From: Hydrogenophaga sp.
GTDB taxonomy: Bacteria; Pseudomonadota; Gammaproteobacteria; Burkholderiales; Burkholderiaceae
Reading direction: 5' to 3'
Assembly (NCBI GenBank): GCA_025458545.1
Contig: JALOSH010000148.1
Span: 1-5,834 of the forward strand
DNA: 5,834 nt
The notes under the pieces were generated by a model, which saw only the letters and a list, made by a program, of their open reading frames with translations, did not search any database and was not told where the DNA came from. Positions 1 through 5,834 of the stretch are shown in pieces. The position numbers and the translations under genes were made by a program. Each line of letters opens with the position of its first letter. The stretch's first letter is position 1.

Positions 1-44
1 TCGCGGGTGGCGCTCCGGCGCCATGGAAAACTGATACCCGAACC

Positions 45-287
45 ATGAAATACCTGCTGGTGATCGCCGTGGTGCTGGTGGCCTTCTGGGTCTGGCGCAA
101 CAACCGCCTGGGCGACCGGGATGCGTCTCGCCCCCCCACGCCACCCCGGGCGCCCCAGAGCCCGGCCATCATGGTGGCCTGCGCGCACTGCGGCATGCAC
201 CTGCCCAGCGTCGAAGCGGTGCAGGGTCAGCACGGTGTCTACTGCTGCCACGAACACCGCCGGCTGAGCGAGGACGCCGGCGCCTGA
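45..287 (+). CDS. PP0621-like small membrane-anchored Cys/His protein
   Basis: This 80-residue protein begins with one hydrophobic segment (about residues 3-17, followed by WRNNR), which fits an N-terminal membrane anchor or uncleaved signal with the rest on the cytoplasmic side. A Pro/Arg-rich linker (about 25-40) leads to a compact Cys/His module: C46-x2-C49, then C67-C68-H69-x-H71, with H52 and H63 between. This arrangement looks like a small zinc-binding knuckle. I recognise the layout as the PP0621 family, uncharacterised proteins that I recall lying near pilS in Pseudomonas and Burkholderiales; that link is from memory. The ATG at 45 is chosen because the anchor follows immediately, although the frame stays open to the window start and no clear Shine-Dalgarno is visible. 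The stop is directly followed by the GTG that opens the kinase reading frame, so the two are probably co-transcribed. Function is unknown; metal binding is inferred only from residue spacing. Confidence 0.85.
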   Translation: MKYLLVIAVVLVAFWVWRNNRLGDRDASRPPTPPRAPQSPAIMVACAHCGMHLPSVEAVQGQHGVYCCHEHRRLSEDAGA

Positions 288-326
288 GTGCAGGCCTCGC
301 CCGTCAGACACCCAGCGCCCGCCGCC

Positions 327-2126
327 ATGGCCCTCGACAACAACTCCCAGTTCTCGCCCTCGTGGCTGGCGTCGCTGCAAGAAGATGGCACGCACGGGTA
401 CGAACAGCGGCTGCGCGCGTTTTCCCGTCTGTGGCGTGGCTTCATGCAGGCGCGGGTGTTTGTGGCGGCGGTGTTGCTGGCGCTGCAGGTGTTTGTGGTC
501 ACCACCCAGACCGGGGGGCCGGGCTGGCTGGTCCTGGTGAGCTCGCTGCACCTCACCGCCACGCTGGCGGTGATGCTGTGGGCACACCCGCTGGACAAAG
601 GCAAACCGCGCCCGATCCAGTGGCTGTTGACCGTCGGGGTCGATCTGCTGGTGTTCGCGGTGCTGCAGCATTTTCAGCTCGGCGACATCAACTACACGCT
701 GCTGTTTGCCTTGCCGGTGCTGCTGGCAGCGATTCTCGGATCGCTCACGCTGGCCCTGGCCACGGCGGCCTGCGTCACGCTGTACATGCTGGGCGATGCG
801 GCCCTGAGCGCACCGCTGCTGAGCGATGTCTCGACCTCGCGGTTCTTGCAAGGTGGGCTGACCGGCACCGCCTTCTTTCTGCTGGCCTTGCTGACCAGCC
901 AGCTCGCCCAGCGCCTGGCCCGCGAAGAAGCCATGGTGAAAAGCAGCCAGGCCGCTGCGCGCACCCAGGCACAGGTGAACGAACTGGTGATCGAAAGCCT
1001 GAGCGAAGGTGTGCTGGTGGTAGACCCGCACGGTGTGGTGCGCAACGCCAACCCGGCCGCCCAGTCCATGCTCATGGGTGATCGCTATCCACAATCGGCC
1101 AAACTGCTGCTCTCGGCGCGCGATGGCTGGGAAGGCCTGGCCAACCTGGTGGAACAAACCTTTGCCATGGGCCAGGAACTCGAAGCCGAACTGCGCATCG
1201 ACATCGACGAACTCACCTCGCACAAGCTGTTTGCCCGCACGCGGCTGACGACCGCCCAGGGTGGTCGTCACACCGGTTTGTGCGTGCTGTTTCTGGAAGA
1301 CCTGCGCGAAGTCGAGGCGCGGGTGCGCACCGAGAAGCTGGCGTCGATGGGACGGATGTCGGCCGCGGTGGCGCATGAAATCCGCAACCCGCTGTCGGCC
1401 ATCACCCAGGCCAACGCCTTGCTCGACGAAGAGGTGCGCGAGCCTGGCCAAAAGCGGCTCACGCGGATGATCGATCAGAACGCCCAGCGGCTCTCGCGCA
1501 TCGTGGACGACATCCTGAACGTGGCGCGCGCCCAGCCCAGCCAGGACGTTGGCGCCGCTCATGTCCTGTCGATCGACCCGTCGGTGCGACAGATCACGCA
1601 AGAGTGGACCAAGCAGAACCAGGCCCGGCAGGCCCTCGGCGTGCACCTCCACGCCCCCGGCCTGTTCGTGGCTTTTGACCAGGAGCACCTGCGCCGGCTG
1701 CTCGTGAACCTGCTCGACAACGCGCTGCGTTATGCCAGCGGTGAGGCCTCGTCGATCCGTGTCATCACCCAGCCGGGCGGGACCGATCGGGTGCGGTTGT
1801 CGGTCTGGAGCAATGGCGCCCCGCTGGAAGCGGGCGTACTGCGGCACCTCTTCGAACCTTTCTTTTCGTCCGAAAGCCGTTCCAGCGGCCTGGGTCTCTA
1901 CATTTGCCGCGAACTCTGCGAACGCTATGGGGCGCAGATCGCCTATCAGCGCTGCCGCCTCGACCAACGGGAAGGCAACGAGTTCTATGTGATCATTCCC
2001 ACCGTCAAGGCCTCGGCGAGGCTCCCGCTGCAGCACAGCCTGAACTACCCGGCCGGCGATTCGGTGCCCGGCCACACGCGTCCGCCGCAGGACTCGAAAC
2101 CGCCCCCGATGTCCACCCTCTTCTAG
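327..2126 (+). CDS. pilS: PilS-type sensor histidine kinase (six TM, PAS, HisKA, HATPase)
   Basis: This is the membrane sensor kinase partnering the regulator encoded next. It should autophosphorylate and pass the phosphate to PilR, controlling type IV pilus genes. Counting from the ATG at 327 (599 aa), there are six hydrophobic segments (about 44-60, 67-86, 97-115, 124-137, 138-155, 174-193) with almost no periplasmic domain, as in PilS. A PAS-like domain follows (about 216-322), then the HisKA H-box AHEIRNPL with phospho-acceptor H350. The HATPase has the N-box LLVNLLDNALRYA (N461, N465), the F-box LFEPFF and the G2 box SSGLGLYIC. The G1 box reads WSNGAPL, lacking the usual Asp and second Gly. 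About 40 Pro-rich residues follow the kinase core. A GTG at 288, abutting the previous stop and 13 nt after a GAGGA (270-274), would add 13 residues. I prefer the ATG, but neither start has a well-placed Shine-Dalgarno. Assignment to PilS rather than another NtrB-like kinase rests on the TM layout and the adjacent regulator. Confidence 0.9.
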   Translation: MALDNNSQFSPSWLASLQEDGTHGYEQRLRAFSRLWRGFMQARVFVAAVLLALQVFVVTTQTGGPGWLVLVSSLHLTATLAVMLWAHPLDKGKPRPIQWLLTVGVDLLVFAVLQHFQLGDINYTLLFALPVLLAAILGSLTLALATAACVTLYMLGDAALSAPLLSDVSTSRFLQGGLTGTAFFLLALLTSQLAQRLAREEAMVKSSQAAARTQAQVNELVIESLSEGVLVVDPHGVVRNANPAAQSMLMGDRYPQSAKLLLSARDGWEGLANLVEQTFAMGQELEAELRIDIDELTSHKLFARTRLTTAQGGRHTGLCVLFLEDLREVEARVRTEKLASMGRMSAAVAHEIRNPLSAITQANALLDEEVREPGQKRLTRMIDQNAQRLSRIVDDILNVARAQPSQDVGAAHVLSIDPSVRQITQEWTKQNQARQALGVHLHAPGLFVAFDQEHLRRLLVNLLDNALRYASGEASSIRVITQPGGTDRVRLSVWSNGAPLEAGVLRHLFEPFFSSESRSSGLGLYICRELCERYGAQIAYQRCRLDQREGNEFYVIIPTVKASARLPLQHSLNYPAGDSVPGHTRPPQDSKPPPMSTLF

Positions 2127-2141
2127 GGCCTGCCCACCACG

Positions 2142-3608
2142 ATGTCTGCCCCCGTCCCCGCCTCCATCCTGGTCGTCGACGACGAGCCCGACCTGCGCAC
2201 GCTGTACGAGCTGACCCTGCTGCGCGAGGGTTATGAAGTCACCTCCGCGGCCGACCTGGCACAGGCGCGCGAATCGCTGGCGCAGCGGCGATTTGATGTC
2301 CTGATCACCGACATGCGCCTGCCCGATGGCCTGGGCCTGGAGCTGCTGCGCGAACTCGGTGCGGCCCAGCGCAGCGAGCGCAGCATCGTCATCACCGCCT
2401 ACGGCTCGGCCGAAAACGCGGTGGAAGCTTTGAAGAGCGGCGCCTTCGACTACCTCACCAAGCCGGTCGACCTGAAACAGTTCCGGATGGCGGTGACCGC
2501 AGCGCTGCAGAGCCAGCGCCTGCCAGCGGCCACCGAAACCGCAGCGGGCGCGCCCTTGCGCACGGCGCCACCACCGCCCGCTGGCGTGCAGGCTCTGGAA
2601 CGCATCGTGGGCGGCTCGGCCTGCATGGTTCAGATCCGGGGTCGGATCGAAAAGGTCTCCACCAGCATGGCGCCGGTGCTGATCCTGGGCGAGTCGGGCA
2701 CCGGCAAGGAACTGGTGGCGCGCGCGGTGCATGGCTGCAGCCACCGCGCTGGCGGCCCGTTTGTGGCGGTGAACTGCGGTGCCATTCCCGAGAACCTGAT
2801 CGAGGCCGAATTCTTCGGGGCGCGCAAGGGCGCCTTCACCGGTGCCACCCAGGACCGGGAGGGTTACTTCCAGGCGGCCAAAGGCGGCACCCTGTTTCTG
2901 GACGAAATCGGCGACCTGCCGCTGGCCATGCAGGCCAAACTGTTGCGCGTGATCCAGGAGCGGCGGGTGCGCCCGCTCGGCGGGGTGCAGGAAGAGGCGG
3001 TCGACGTGCGTCTGGTCAGCGCGACCCACCGCGACCTGGCAGCACTCGTCAAAGACGGCGGCTTTCGGCAAGACCTGTTCTACCGGCTCAACGTGATCGG
3101 GCTGCGCACGCCCGCGCTGCGCGAGCGGCGCGAAGACCTGCCCGATCTGGCCCATGCGCTGCTGCAGCGTATCTGCGCCGAATCCGGCCAGGCCACACCC
3201 GCGCTGTCGCCGGGTGCCATGGCCTGGCTGCAATCCTGTGAGCTGCCGGGCAACGTGCGGGAGTTGGAGAACCTGCTGCAACGTGCCCTGGCGCTCAGCA
3301 ACGGCGCCGCGCTGGAAGCAGAAGACTTTGGCGATCCGGGAGACCCACCCGTGCGCGACTTCGCCGTGGAGACGGGCACGGCAAAACAACTGCCCACGGC
3401 AGCGCCATCGGCAGGCCCCGGCATACCGCCCGACCTGCAAAGCTACCTGGACGAACAGGAGCGCCTGGTGCTGCTTCAGGCGCTGAAGGAAACCGACTTC
3501 AACCGCACCGCCGCCGCCGCCCGCCTGGGCCTGAACCTGCGCCAGATGCGCTACCGCATCCAGCGCCTGGGCATTGCCATGCCCTCGGGCAGCGACGATG
3601 AAGGCTGA
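2142..3608 (+). CDS. pilR: PilR-type sigma-54-dependent response regulator
   Basis: This is an NtrC-family activator of 488 aa with all three domains. The receiver (about 7-120) has acidic-pocket D13/D14, phospho-acceptor D57 in ITDMRLP, T85 and K107. The AAA+ domain (about 155-395) has Walker A GESGTGKE (183-190), the sigma-54-contacting GAFTGA loop (230-235), Walker B FLDEIGD with D254/E255, the arginine-rich [11 protein letters not shown] segment (308-318) and LPGNVREL (368-375). After a Pro/Ala-rich linker, a Fis-type helix-turn-helix (about 435-477) ends in [15 protein letters not shown]. Every residue needed for ATP-driven open-complex formation appears present. The start lies 15 nt after the kinase stop, so the two form a two-component operon. 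By analogy with Pseudomonas it would activate the major pilin gene pilA from a -24/-12 promoter elsewhere. No such promoter is evident in this window. The pil assignment depends on the six-TM partner; general NtrC-family membership is secure. Confidence 0.93.
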   Translation: MSAPVPASILVVDDEPDLRTLYELTLLREGYEVTSAADLAQARESLAQRRFDVLITDMRLPDGLGLELLRELGAAQRSERSIVITAYGSAENAVEALKSGAFDYLTKPVDLKQFRMAVTAALQSQRLPAATETAAGAPLRTAPPPPAGVQALERIVGGSACMVQIRGRIEKVSTSMAPVLILGESGTGKELVARAVHGCSHRAGGPFVAVNCGAIPENLIEAEFFGARKGAFTGATQDREGYFQAAKGGTLFLDEIGDLPLAMQAKLLRVIQERRVRPLGGVQEEAVDVRLVSATHRDLAALVKDGGFRQDLFYRLNVIGLRTPALRERREDLPDLAHALLQRICAESGQATPALSPGAMAWLQSCELPGNVRELENLLQRALALSNGAALEAEDFGDPGDPPVRDFAVETGTAKQLPTAAPSAGPGIPPDLQSYLDEQERLVLLQALKETDFNRTAAAARLGLNLRQMRYRIQRLGIAMPSGSDDEG

Positions 3609-4212
3609 AAGCCCGGCCACCTGGACCTGGCTGGACGACGGCTGGCTGCCGGCGGCTCGCCACAGCCCTTCGCCCAACTTTGGCCCGCGCCCGACCGGCG
3701 CTCACATCGACCTGATCGTCATCCACTCGATCAGCCTGCCCCCTGGCGTTTACGGCGGACCCGAGGTTGAGCAACTGTTCACCAACCGCCTCGACTGGGA
3801 CGCACACCCCTATTTCCATCAGATCCGCGGGATGGAGGTCTCGTCCCACTTCTTCATCCGCCGCAGCGGCGAACTGGTGCAGTTCGTGAGCACCGACGCA
3901 CGCGCCTGGCATGCAGGCGCTTCGTGCTGGCGCGGGCGGGACAACTGCAACGACGACTCCGTCGGTATCGAACTCGAAGGCCTTGAAGGCGAGCGGTTCG
4001 AACCCCGGCAATACGAGACGCTCGCGCTGCTGTGCGCCAGCCTGGCTGCGCGCTACCCGATCGCCCACCTGGCGGGTCACGAGCACATCGCACCCGGTCG
4101 GAAACAGGACCCTGGCCCGGGTTTCGATTGGGCTTACTTACAACAAAGTCTCGGTTGGTCCGATGCGTGTTTCCCCCAGGGCACACGGCCCGGGGACAAC
4201 GCCGTCGCCTGA
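3598..4212 (+). CDS. ampD: 1,6-anhydro-N-acetylmuramyl-L-alanine amidase AmpD
   Basis: AmpD is a cytosolic zinc amidase that cleaves the lactyl-L-Ala bond of anhydroMurNAc-peptides during murein recycling; in many Gram-negatives its loss raises AmpR-driven beta-lactamase expression. Counting from the ATG at 3598 (204 aa), the Amidase_2 fold is nearly complete relative to E. coli AmpD: zinc ligands H43 ([10 protein letters not shown]), H161 ([11 protein letters not shown]) and D171 (QDPGPGFDW), with catalytic E125 in GIELEG and K169. The conserved WHAG and CND motifs are also present. There is no signal peptide, as expected for the recycling enzyme rather than a periplasmic amidase. The start overlaps the end of pilR by 11 nt (3598-3608), suggesting translational coupling. 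An in-frame ATG at 3574 would add eight residues but lies deeper in pilR and has no better ribosome site. About 18 residues after the conserved core are Gly/Pro-rich and look non-essential. I see no ampE or ampR in the window. Confidence 0.94.
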   Translation: MKAESPATWTWLDDGWLPAARHSPSPNFGPRPTGAHIDLIVIHSISLPPGVYGGPEVEQLFTNRLDWDAHPYFHQIRGMEVSSHFFIRRSGELVQFVSTDARAWHAGASCWRGRDNCNDDSVGIELEGLEGERFEPRQYETLALLCASLAARYPIAHLAGHEHIAPGRKQDPGPGFDWAYLQQSLGWSDACFPQGTRPGDNAVA

Positions 4213-4435
4213 AACAGGCAGCAACGGGTCAGCACCCCCGGCGAAACCCGCCACAACGGCGCGGTGTTCAGCGGCAAAACCGTTCAAAGCCCGCACAGAA
4301 TCTGCCTTCTCCAGCGCAAGGCCAGACACAAAAGGGCGCAGCACGCCGTGGCATGTTCCGCATGCTGCGTTCCGCCAGCCTGCATTTTTTGCCTGACGAA
4401 ACGGCGCTGGTGGTGATTGGCCACATTTCGGGCAC
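4213..4435. other. Non-coding stretch after ampD, no recognised gene
   Basis: No reading frame here resembles a known protein, and those that exist are short shadows. There is no strong GC hairpin directly followed by a T-run, so the ampD operon has no obvious intrinsic terminator. The clearest structures are an imperfect inverted repeat (4334-4343 with 4363-4372) and an isolated six-T tract at 4385-4390, separated by 12 nt. Weak five-base inverted repeats occur at 4225-4229/4246-4250 and 4255-4259/4280-4284. The right edge holds the first TTGGCCACA repeat (4417-4425). Confidence 0.5.
4334..4372. repeat. Imperfect inverted repeat between ampD and nrdA
   Basis: The arms CGCAGCA (4337-4343) and TGCTGCG (4363-4369) are exact reverse complements separated by 19 nt. 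On the + strand RNA the stem can extend outward by one G-C and two G-U pairs. A competing smaller hairpin, GCATG-TTCCG-CATGC, sits at 4351-4365. The T-tract at 4385-4390 is too far away for a canonical terminator. The role is unknown and chance is possible in such GC-rich DNA. Confidence 0.35.
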
Positions 4436-4451
4436 ACACTACCGGTAGTGG
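4436..4451 (+). promoter_or_regulatory. NrdR box 1 (upstream operator)
   Basis: The site ACACTACCGGTAGTGG contains a perfect 14-bp palindrome (4437-4450) and keeps the ACAC...GTG outer pattern of NrdR boxes, whose consensus is close to ACACWATATATWGTGT. The centre is more GC-rich than usual. It ends one base before the -35 hexamer. Its centre is 32 bp from box 2, and the 16-bp gap matches the paired, helically phased arrangement known for NrdR. Confidence 0.75.
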
Positions 4452-4452
4452 C

Positions 4453-4481
4453 TTGAAGCCACCCCACACACCAGATATAGT
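4453..4481 (+). promoter_or_regulatory. Sigma-70 promoter for nrdA
   Basis: The -35 hexamer TTGAAG (4453-4458, four of six consensus matches) and the -10 hexamer TATAGT (4476-4481, five of six) are separated by exactly 17 bp. Transcription should start near 4488, giving a leader of about 160 nt before the nrdA ATG. Box 1 abuts the -35 and box 2 covers the -10, the expected layout for direct repression. Confidence 0.7.
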
Positions 4482-4483
4482 GT
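4468..4483 (+). promoter_or_regulatory. NrdR box 2 (operator overlapping the -10)
   Basis: The site ACACCAGATATAGTGT matches the NrdR consensus at nearly every position; the right half TATAGTGT is a full match. Dyad symmetry extends three more base pairs each side (4465-4486), with only two mismatched pairs within the 22 bp. Because the -10 hexamer lies inside it, NrdR binding here would block RNA polymerase. NrdR is the ATP-cone repressor of ribonucleotide reductase genes. Confidence 0.82.
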
Positions 4484-4553
4484 GTGCTGCGCTGTTTGGC
4501 CACACTGCAAAACCACCGCCGCCACAGCCACGATGCCCCTGAGCCGATCTCGC

Positions 4554-4590
4554 GCAGGGCGCGGTGGGCCCAACACCCGGGCCGCCCTGC
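4554..4590 (+). promoter_or_regulatory. GC-rich hairpin in the nrdA leader
   Basis: GCAGGGC (4554-4560) pairs exactly with GCCCTGC (4584-4590). Inside, GGCCC (4567-4571) can pair with GGGCC (4579-4583) around a seven-base loop, leaving a six-base bulge on the left. A competing inner stem, GGTG (4563-4566) with CACC (4574-4577), allows an eight-pair outer stem. No T-run follows, so it is not an intrinsic terminator. It lies about 60 nt before the start codon, within the predicted transcript. Function is unknown; it matches no riboswitch I recognise. Confidence 0.45.
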
Positions 4591-4641
4591 ATCACCGCCC
4601 AGCTTCGCTTGCGCTCACAGCCAATTCACAAAACAAACGCC

Positions 4642-4647
4642 AGAGGA
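4642..4647 (+). promoter_or_regulatory. Ribosome binding site of nrdA
   Basis: AGAGGA lies three to four bases before the ATG at 4651. It is the clearest Shine-Dalgarno in the window, and it fixes the nrdA start over later in-frame Met codons. Spacing is slightly short. Confidence 0.7.
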
Positions 4648-4650
4648 ACC

Positions 4651-5834
4651 ATGCTGACCACCCACTCCCCCGCCACCTCCGCCTCGCCGTCGGCCCTGCT
4701 GTCCACCGGTGCCGTCGGCATCGCCACACCCGACAGCGCCGGCTCGGTATATGCCCATTACCAGATCATCCGCCGCAACGGCGCGGTGGTCTCGTTCGAG
4801 CCGAGCAAGATCGCGGTGGCGCTGATGAAAGCCTTTCTGGCGGTGCACGGCACCCAGGGCGCGGCGTCGGCGAGCGTGCGCGAAACGGTGGACGCGCTGA
4901 CCCAAAACGTGGTGCGTGCACTGATGCGCTCGCGCCCGGGCGGCGGCACCTTCCACATTGAAGATGTGCAGGACCAGGTCGAGCTGGGCCTGATGCGCAG
5001 CGGTCACCACGAAGTCGCTCGCGCGTATGTGCTGTACCGCGAACGCCGCTCGCAAGAGCGCGCTCAACAGTCCGCAGCGGCCAAGCCTGCCGAAGCCCTG
5101 TTGCACGTGATGGACGGTGGTCAACGTGTGCCGCTCGATCTGAACCGCCTGCAGCACCTGATCGAAGACGCCTGCAAAGGCCTGGGACAGGACGTCAAAG
5201 CCGACCCCATCGTCGCCGAGACCAAGCGCAACCTGTACGACGGCGTGCCGATGGAAGAGGTCTACAAAGCCTCCATCCTGGCGGCCCGCACCCTGATCGA
5301 AAAGGACCCGGACTACACCTACGCCACCGCGCGCCTGCTGCTGCACACCATCGTCAAGGAAGTGATCGGCGAAGAAGTGCCGTCCGCCGAGATGGGTGCG
5401 CGCTACGCCGACTATTTCCCGCAGTTCATCAAAAAGGGCGTGCAAAACGAACTGCTCGACGAGAAGCTGCAGCAGTTCGACCTGGCCCGCCTGGGCGCCG
5501 CGCTCAAGCCCGAGCGCGACCTGCAGTTCGACTACCTCGGCCTGCAGACCCTGTACGACCGCTACTTCCTGCACGTGCGCAAGACCCGCATCGAACTGCC
5601 GCAGGCCTTTTTCATGCGCGTGGCCATGGGCCTGGCGCTCAACGAGATCGACCGCGAAGCGCGCGCCATCGAGTTCTACGAAGTCCTGTCTTCGTTCGAC
5701 TTCATGTCGTCCACCCCCACGCTGTTCAACGCCGGCACGCTGCGTTCGCAGCTCTCCAGCTGCTACCTGACCACGGTGCCCGACGACCTCGACGGCATCT
5801 ACGAGTCGATCAAGGAAAACGCGCTGCTGTCCAA
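4651..5834 (+). CDS. nrdA: Class I ribonucleotide reductase large subunit NrdA (5' part)
   Basis: NrdA reduces ribonucleoside diphosphates to deoxyribonucleotides together with the radical-bearing NrdB subunit. The frame is open for 394 codons and runs off the window, so only the N-terminal part is present. A low-complexity Ser/Ala/Thr leader (about 1-34) precedes an ATP-cone (about 38-132), starting YQIIRRNG with PSKI at 51-54. A second cone-like region (about 150-240) aligns with the E. coli N-terminal cone and ends in DPDYTYATARLLL. The catalytic barrel then begins: LPQAFFMRVAMGLAL (316-330), substrate-site STPTLFNAGT (354-363) and SSCYL, whose C371 corresponds to E. coli C225 of the redox pair. 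The partner cysteine and radical-site cysteine would lie beyond the window. The start is set by the AGAGGA site and the upstream NrdR-controlled promoter. nrdB is expected downstream but not seen. A long antisense frame over this gene is a codon-bias shadow. Confidence 0.95.
   Translation, partial: MLTTHSPATSASPSALLSTGAVGIATPDSAGSVYAHYQIIRRNGAVVSFEPSKIAVALMKAFLAVHGTQGAASASVRETVDALTQNVVRALMRSRPGGGTFHIEDVQDQVELGLMRSGHHEVARAYVLYRERRSQERAQQSAAAKPAEALLHVMDGGQRVPLDLNRLQHLIEDACKGLGQDVKADPIVAETKRNLYDGVPMEEVYKASILAARTLIEKDPDYTYATARLLLHTIVKEVIGEEVPSAEMGARYADYFPQFIKKGVQNELLDEKLQQFDLARLGAALKPERDLQFDYLGLQTLYDRYFLHVRKTRIELPQAFFMRVAMGLALNEIDREARAIEFYEVLSSFDFMSSTPTLFNAGTLRSQLSSCYLTTVPDDLDGIYESIKENALLS

Larger units (their letters stand above)
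4417..4504. repeat. 9-bp direct repeat TTGGCCACA flanking the nrdA promoter
   Basis: Identical copies lie at 4417-4425 and 4496-4504, 79 bp apart start to start. They are almost symmetrically placed outside the two NrdR-like boxes. Each differs from the consensus DnaA box TTATCCACA at two positions. DnaA control of nrdAB is known in E. coli, but a role here is speculation. Confidence 0.35.

Noticed and set aside
1..48. Possible 3' end of an upstream gene
   Set aside because: One frame stops at 32-34 and another at 46-48 (an ATGA overlap with the first gene). With 10-15 codons available neither tail can be recognised, so I did not call it.
362..1081. Plus-strand frame of 239 codons inside pilS
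   Set aside because: It is rich in Ala, Gly, Arg and Pro with no domain, a frame-shadow of the kinase gene, whose own motifs are continuous.
3499..4086. Minus-strand frame of 195 codons over ampD
   Set aside because: It is a shadow of ampD and pilR, whose catalytic residues are intact on the + strand; it has low-complexity composition and no recognisable family.
4349..4366. TGGCAT...GCATGC as a sigma-54 -24/-12 promoter that PilR might use
   Set aside because: The GG and GC elements are not 10 bp apart as required; the GC is two bases too far, and the -12 element is not TTGC.
4385..4390. Six-T tract as an intrinsic terminator for ampD
   Set aside because: No stable stem ends directly before it; the nearest inverted repeat ends 12 nt upstream with a 19-nt loop.
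4138..4503. Minus-strand frame of 121 codons with CPKCG and CGTCH motifs
   Set aside because: The paired cysteines tempt one to call a zinc ribbon, but the frame covers both NrdR-like boxes and the promoter, runs into the end of ampD and has no recognisable domain. The motifs are probably chance; a homology search would settle it.
4615..5574. Long minus-strand open frame of 319 codons antisense to nrdA
   Set aside because: It is rich in Val, Gln, His and Gly in the repetitive manner of an antisense shadow of a GC-rich gene, resembles no family, and lies over clear NrdA coding sequence.

Overview
The window is GC-rich with a strong G/C bias at third codon positions. Gene order and protein families suggest a betaproteobacterium of the Burkholderiales, most likely Comamonadaceae-like; this is inference from family resemblance, not from a search. 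All genes lie on the + strand.

Region 1 (about 45-4212) is a compact, probably co-transcribed cluster. It starts with a small membrane-anchored protein carrying a Cys/His cluster (PP0621-like). Next come a six-TM PAS/HisKA/HATPase sensor kinase (PilS type) and a full-length sigma-54 response regulator (PilR type), 15 nt apart. Last is AmpD, the cytosolic anhydro-muramyl-peptide amidase, whose start overlaps the end of pilR by 11 nt. PilS-PilR should control sigma-54-dependent type IV pilin transcription. AmpD recycles cell-wall fragments. The overlap suggests translational coupling rather than a shared pathway.

Region 2 (4213-4650) is a 438-nt non-coding stretch. Its right half is a well-resolved regulatory region for the next gene. 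Two 16-bp NrdR-box-like palindromes sit 16 bp apart (centres 32 bp apart) and bracket a good sigma-70 promoter (TTGAAG, 17 bp, TATAGT), with the second box covering the -10. An exact 9-bp repeat, TTGGCCACA, flanks this block on both sides. A roughly 160-nt leader follows, with a strong GC hairpin and a Shine-Dalgarno sequence. The left half (4213-4416) shows no convincing gene or terminator.

Region 3 (4651 to the window end) is the first 394 codons of nrdA, the large subunit of aerobic class I ribonucleotide reductase, cut off by the window edge. Its N-terminus looks like two tandem ATP-cones: an outer one with the usual nucleotide-binding signature and an inner one that aligns with the E. 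coli NrdA cone but has lost key positions. NrdR also senses nucleotides through an ATP-cone, so ATP/dATP status may act on this gene at both the promoter and the enzyme.

I found no mobile element, CRISPR array, tRNA or rRNA. Nothing here is clearly a new system. The most informative parts are the NrdR operator/promoter layout, the double ATP-cone and the altered ATP-binding box of the sensor kinase.
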